DNA from: Saxidomus purpurata
Lineage: Eukaryota; Mollusca; Bivalvia; Venerida; Veneridae
Direction: 5' to 3'
Length of the DNA stretch: 64,000 bases
Assembly: GCA_022818135.1 (NCBI GenBank)
Contig: JAFMSR010000009.1
Location: 30,530,501 to 30,594,500 of the forward strand
Part shown: piece after piece, positions 59,140 to 64,000 of the stretch
How the letters are laid out: each line of letters starts with the position of its first letter
Numbering within the stretch: the first letter of the stretch is position 1
The notes under the pieces: model-generated
Database searches by the model: none
The model's input: the letters and a program-made list of their open reading frames with translations, nothing else
Told to the model about the DNA's origin: nothing
Translations under genes and position numbers: made by a program

Positions 59140-60505
59140 TTCAATCATGGTAAAAGATGTGCTTCTAAAATCTTTTCATCACACTGCTTTTGCTTTGAAT
59201 CAAGGAAAGAGATGTCAGCAGGCTGCCAGGTTTTGCTTTCAGTCAAGGAAAGAGTTGTCGGCAGGCTGCCAGGTTTTGCTTTCAGTCGAGGAAAGAGTTG
59301 TCGGCAGGCTGCCAGGTTTTGCTTTCAGTCGAGGAAAGAGTTGTCGGCAGGCTGCCAGGTTTTGCTTTCAGTCGAGGAAGAGATGTCGGCGGCTGCCAGG
59401 TTTTGCTTTCAGTCAGGAAAGAGATGTCGGCGGCTGCCAGTTTTGCTTTCAGTCGAGAAAAAAAAAGATGTCGGCGGGCTGCCAGGTTTTGCTTTCAGTC
59501 AAGGAAAGAGATGTCAGCGGCTGCCAGGTTTTTGCTTTCAGTCAAGGAAAGAGATGTCAGCGGCTGCCAGGTTTTGCTTTCAGTCAAGGAAAGAGATGTC
59601 AGCAGGCTGCCAGGTTTTGCTTTGAGTCAAGGGAAAGAGATGTCAGCAGGCTGCCAGGTTTTGCTTTCAGTCAAGGGAAAGAGATGTCAGCAGGCTGCCA
59701 GGTTTTGCTTTCAGTCAAGGAAAGAGATGTCAGCAGGCTGCCAGGTTTTGCTTTCAGTCAAGGAAAGAGATGTCAGCAGGCTGCCAGGTTTTGCTTTCAG
59801 TCAAGGAAAGAGATGTCAGCAGGCTGCCAGGTTTTGCTTTCAGTCAAGGAAAGAGATGTCAGCAGGCTGCCAGGTTTTGCTTTCAGTGAAGGAAAGAGAT
59901 GTCAGCAGGCTGCCAGGTTTTGCTTTCAGTGAAGGAAAGAGATGTCAGCAGGCTGCCAGGTTTTGCTTTCAGTCAAGGAAAGAGATGTCAGCAGGCTGCC
60001 AGGTTTTGCTTTCAGTCAAGGAAAGAGATGTCAGCAGGCTGCCAGGTTTTGCTTTCAGTCAAGGAAAGAGATGTCAGCAGGATGCCAGGTTTTGCTTTCA
60101 GTCAAGGAAAGAGATGTCAGCAGGATCCAGGTTTTGCTTTCAGTCAAGGAAAGAGATGTCAGCAGACTGCCAGGTTTTGCTTTCAGTCAAGGAAAGAGAT
60201 GTCAGCAGACTGCTTTCAGTCAAGGAAAGAGATGTCAGCAGGCTGCCAGGTTTTGCTTTCAGTCAAGGAAAGAGATGTCAGCAGAATGCCAGGTTTTGCT
60301 TTCAGTCAAGGAAAGAGATGTCAGCAGACTGCTTTCAGTTAAGGTAAGAGATGTCAGCAGACTGCCAGGTTTTGCTTTTAGTCAAGGAAAGAGATGTCAG
60401 CAGGATGCCAGGTTTTGCTTTTAGTCAAGGAAAGAGATGTCAGCAGGATGCCAGGTTTTGCTTTCAGTCAAGGAAAGAGATGTCAGCAGGCTGTGCTGGC
60501 TACTT
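59140..60505. repeat. 43-bp minisatellite, about 31 copies, all three plus frames open
   Basis: Unit AGGAAAGAGATGTCAGCAGG plus CTGCCAGGTTTTGCTTTCAGTCA; GATGTC at 59941 and 59984 gives 43 bp. Dyad CTTTC-AGTCAAG-GAAAG spans unit junctions. As the unit is not a multiple of three and has no stop in any register, three frames stay open for up to 349 codons, each cycling through the same 43-residue repeat. Shortened units (loss of CCAGGTTTTG) occur near 60210 and 60330; early units have GTCGGC for GTCAGC. No evidence of translation. Confidence 0.96.
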
Positions 60506-61154
60506 GAATGCTGAGTTTCAGGTTGCTAAATTCTGAGAGTTGTTAAATTATCAAGACAAGGTGGAGTGGCAGTGGAATTTCTAGAAACTTGGACAGCAGA
60601 GAACTGGAATTTAAGATCAAATAACCGTCAGTCAGCGACTACACAAGAACTTGTTACATGTGAAGTGTCAGGGGAGACAGTGTTCCATCATACAGACTAA
60701 ATTTAATCAACAAGACAAACATTACCTATGCTGTGCTTTACTTCATCTATCAGCCCTGGTCTGTCTCAAACAGCTAAAAGCAATTTAAGTTCAGGACCAA
60801 TGGCATATTTTGTTTCAATAAATAGAAACAAGAATCCGAACAAAATACTGGTATGATCTCTGTAAAATGTTGCAGACATATTTCAGAAATTTAAAGTCAT
60901 ACTTAAAGGAGAATGAAGAACCAATAAAGCTTACATTGTGATGTTGTAGAAGGACATTAATAAGGGTTTGGTATAAACTTAGACCTATTAAAGGGAGGTA
61001 ATTCAGTTCCTCCCATTAACATTTTTAAATCTTATCTCAGACAATCTATTAGCTTTAACAGTTAACTGCTTGAAAGAGTTAGGGATTCATAAAAAATAAA
61101 TCCATTTTTAAGAATCTTATCTACAGAAGCAATCGAGTCTATTACTTTAATAGG
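60506..61154. other. Intron sequence, no gene supported
   Basis: A 57-codon open stretch (about 60530-60700), including VEFLETWTAENWNLRSNNRQ, looks somewhat coding-like but has no good acceptor or donor and ends in TAA. Confidence 0.35.
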
Positions 61155-62050
61155 TGAAGTATTCATTGAATGTGATTTTTCATAGATTCTGTTGGCAAAT
61201 GTTTCCTACAAGTCTGAACTATATTCTACATGGAAATTACAAGACAGCATGTTGAGTTTTTGTTTTTATTTATTAGAGCAAGTGATATTACGACCATTTT
61301 TTATATCAAAATCGTAATTAATATGTCTAATTACTCTACTACATGAATATAGAGCTTTATCCCAGTTTTTTTGAAAGGGATGATGTGTTCAACCATATAC
61401 GAAAATCCTGTATCGGAAATTAGCTTAATTCTCCATCAATCGATTCAAACAAAAGAAATACCTGTAAATGCTTTCAAGTAATGTATCTCTAAGTACCAGC
61501 TTTGGTTGGGAATCTTTCTGGTGAATCATACAATGGTTGAACCCTGCATGATTTTGAATAATTAAATGTAAAGGTATTATTTAAGGGGTCAAGCGAGTGA
61601 AAGTAAATACAGTTTCTTGCATAATTTATGAATTTGAAATATGCATACGAAACGATGGCTTTTATTAAAAGATGCAAAGCAATCACAAAAATAATACACC
61701 CCGAAATAGGTTTTGCAAACGTCCAAATTATCTGTTTTGATGGTATGCGCACGTACGACAATTTGAGAACCTTAATAGAATCTGACCATTTTGAGTAGAT
61801 GTTGAAAGTTTAGAATGAATTAAGTCACTTGAAAGTACAAGAGTTTTTATCATAGTTATATAATGTTTCCCTATCTTGTATATCTTTTGTTCTGACATAT
61901 GTCAAACACACTCATTACAGAGTAAAATTTAATGTAACTTTGTGCAATAACTAGTACTGTGGTTAGGGTGGGGATTAAGGGTATTATTTTAACAGTAAGT
62001 GATTAACACGATCTAATTATGAAAACCAAGGCATTGAAGTAAAAAAATTG
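61155..62050. repeat. Decayed duplicated segment, copy 1
   Basis: Shares an ordered series of blocks with 62225-63245: AAGTCTGAA (61210 and 62281), CTCCATCAATCGATT (61431 and 62528), GGTGAATCATAC (61520 and 62640) and TTTGTGCAAT (61939 and 63132). The offset grows from 1071 to 1193 bp because of insertions in copy 2. No coding frame is conserved, so both are probably copies of one non-autonomous element. Confidence 0.75.
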
Positions 62051-62224
62051 GTGATTGTTTGCCTCTCTTTCAGAGGAAGTTTTAATTGACCCTGTAAGGG
62101 GCGTGGTTTATACATTAGAACAATATTTTTTTCTGATGAACTTAGGTAACTGAGTTTTACGGTATTACGTACTTAACTACATCAAAAGGATTACTAATAC
62201 ATGGACCATTACGGTATGCTGTGA

Positions 62225-63710
62225 AGTTATGATTTCATCGTTGTGATTTTTACAGATTTATGTTTGCAAATGCTTCCAAGAAGTCTGAATATAATTGTAC
62301 AATGGAAATACAATTTTTGACAGAATGCTGATGGTTTTTTTGTATTTGGATTAGAGCAAGTTGAAATTATTACTTCAGTGTACTTTATATAGTAAGTAAT
62401 TATCTTTGATTTAATTACCCCAATACAGAAAATGGGTTTTGTTCACCGGTTTTTATGAGAAGTGGATGATGTGTTGCATTATCCTTTCATATAACCAGAA
62501 AATACCAGTAGCGGGAAGTATACAACTCTCCATCAATCGATTTCCACTGCAAAACATTTAATGTAAATCAGCACCTGAACTAGTGCTCAATCTATGATCT
62601 CTAATTAGCAGACTTATTGCCCTTGTGTTAATCTTTCCTGGTGAATCATACATGCTTGAATCCTACATGTTGGATTTTGTTCAGCATCTACAATGTTAAA
62701 GGGACATTGAGGGGAAGGGCAGTGCACAAGAACCATATGCATTGTTTGATTCATTATCTGGGGCATTTGCAATTTGTTACTTTACCAAAACTATGGCTTT
62801 ATAACTAGATTTACAGCTTGAATTCAAAAATAATGTTTATACAAGCCAAGCAAACTAAGAGTATTTGAACAAGAAAGGTCCATAACTCTATGCTATAGCT
62901 ATTTACTGAAGGTAATCATGGCCCTTTGACACTGTGTTTCCTTAAGTAGAACTGACCATTCCTTTGAAGCCAGTAAATTGGTAATAAGCTTCCCCTTAAT
63001 GAATGAAGTTGACCTTGATGAAGTGATTGCACAAGAACCATAATTATGAACAGTGTGTTCCCTTTCTTGTATACTCTTTTGTTCTCAGACATCCTAAACC
63101 CTTACTCAGATTAAAATTCAATGGTAACAATTTTGTGCAATGATAAACATACTGCTGTGGTGAAGGGTGGGGTGTATGGAAAGTATTTAAACTCTATTTT
63201 GAGTTTTGACTAGTTATGTAACCAAGTTTGCATTGAAGGAGATAAACTTGGGTGTTACAGTTAGCCTGAAATACCATCAGAGCAGGAAGATAGTGTTGAC
63301 CCAGTAATGTGAGTGCAGGTACCATAACTCTACTTGATAATTACAAAGGATTGCCCTTTTTCTTACTTTTCTGATGAATCTTAGAAACTACAAGTTCTGA
63401 ATTCAATACAGGTTCATTACTAATAATTAAGCAACATCAAAGGGATTCACTGTATACAGACTACTAACTCTAATTTAGTATTACAGATTTATTGCCATTA
63501 GTTAGATTCCCATGTACTTGTAAACTTCAAGTGGAATTCTCTGAGGTGATAAGCTCTGTAAAATGAGTGATCAAGAACCATAACTTTATCTTGACAAAAC
63601 TGACTGAATTTGTAGACCAATATCAGTTTGTTTGCAAGGCAATGTACAAGAACTTCTTCAGTTTACTTTAATAGCGGTATTAATCACATTTAGTGATAGC
63701 TCTAGTTATG
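62225..63710. mobile_element. Decayed duplicated segment, copy 2, with 8788-type tail
   Basis: Left part matches copy 1. From about 62698 it contains ATTGAGGGGAAGGGCAGTGC and CACAAGAACCATA phrases, and it ends ACTTCTTCAGTTTACTTTAA, GCGGTATTAATCACATTTAG and TGATAGCTCTAG, as at 10000-10070. This links the duplicated segment to the TATACCCCC element family and suggests a long form of that family. Confidence 0.65.
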
Positions 63711-64000
63711 GAATTTCTGACGTTAAAATGTGAGCTTCAGTCTATTACTTACACTGATTGATGACATTGAAATGTCAGCATATTAACGTAGCCGGTTTCT
63801 TTCTTATTGGTTAATGTCAGTTTAATAGATTTAACATGGCAATGTCAGGAGCCAATAAAATGCTCATACTATGGATGTCATCAGTAAGCTTAGACAAGAA
63901 TACCAATTTTGAGTGCCATGATAGGGGGCAGAATTTAAAGAAAAGAATGTTGCTGCTGATAGACTTAAAGAATGAGAAAAGATTTACATTATTATCTACT
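63711..64000. other. Non-coding sequence, no gene seen
   Basis: No exon or repeat is supported before the window ends. Confidence 0.4.

Noticed and set aside
59298..60347. 349-codon open frame, the longest in the window
   Set aside because: It is one of three equivalent frames through a 43-bp array and lacks any domain, start context or splice signals.
60530..60700. 57-codon coding-like stretch including VEFLETWTAENW
   Set aside because: No good acceptor or donor, terminates in TAA and matches no part of the TRIO family that I recognise.

Overview
The window looks like part of a large animal gene from an AT-rich, repeat-dense genome, most likely a bivalve mollusc of the venerid-clam type. 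The evidence is short exons with GT/AG boundaries in multi-kilobase introns, many minisatellites, tRNA-headed SINE-like copies, a decayed LINE tail, and a dispersed terminal-inverted-repeat element of about 200 bp with a palindromic GATCATGATC core. I associate that element with clam genomes from memory; no search was possible. No prokaryotic gene is visible.

The only protein-coding gene I can support is a plus-strand TRIO/Kalirin-family gene (Rho-family GEF; UNC-73 in nematodes). Three exons join in consistent phase: 19170-19407 (the SH3 domain after the first DH-PH module), 28815-28905 (Ser-rich linker) and 29701-29830 (linker with the RKWLTNPVRKLS motif). The spectrin repeats and GEF1 should lie upstream of the window, and GEF2 and later domains downstream. 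I found no convincing further exon of the long isoform between 29831 and 64000.

Four short ATG-started segments, each with an upstream in-frame stop and a splice donor, end in phase 0: 10566-10640, 33443-33553, 48128-48289 and 57976-58056. Phase 0 is the phase needed to enter the SH3 exon (first one) or to replace the exon ending at 29830 (other three). I read them as candidate alternative first exons for shorter isoforms, as known for UNC-73 and for vertebrate Kalirin (Duet). They are inference. The 48128 exon, with a polybasic stretch and a Cys-Ser-Cys motif, is the most interesting.

Layout: 1-10.5 kb is non-coding with 16-bp and 26-bp arrays, a 66-bp-arm hairpin beside CRE-like sites, and a composite element with seven 146-bp internal repeats and long C runs. 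10.5-19.2 kb has a candidate first exon, MITE copies and a repeat-poor stretch with many CpGs. 19.2-29.8 kb holds the three confident exons; the large intron between the first two carries 72-, 43-, 52- and 31-bp arrays. 30-64 kb is intron-like, with 22-, 44-, 43-, 45-, 31-, 44- and 43-bp arrays, SINE/MITE copies, a LINE 3' end inserted in a minisatellite, a Penelope-like fragment with a hammerhead-like core, and a decayed adjacent duplication at the right end.

The strongest unexplained pattern is in the minisatellites. Seven arrays with unrelated sequences share a unit of 42-45 bp, several have units containing a short perfect dyad, and some show higher-order structure such as (SST)n in the 52-bp array. 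The long open frames in these arrays are by-products of stop-free repeat units rather than evidence of genes.
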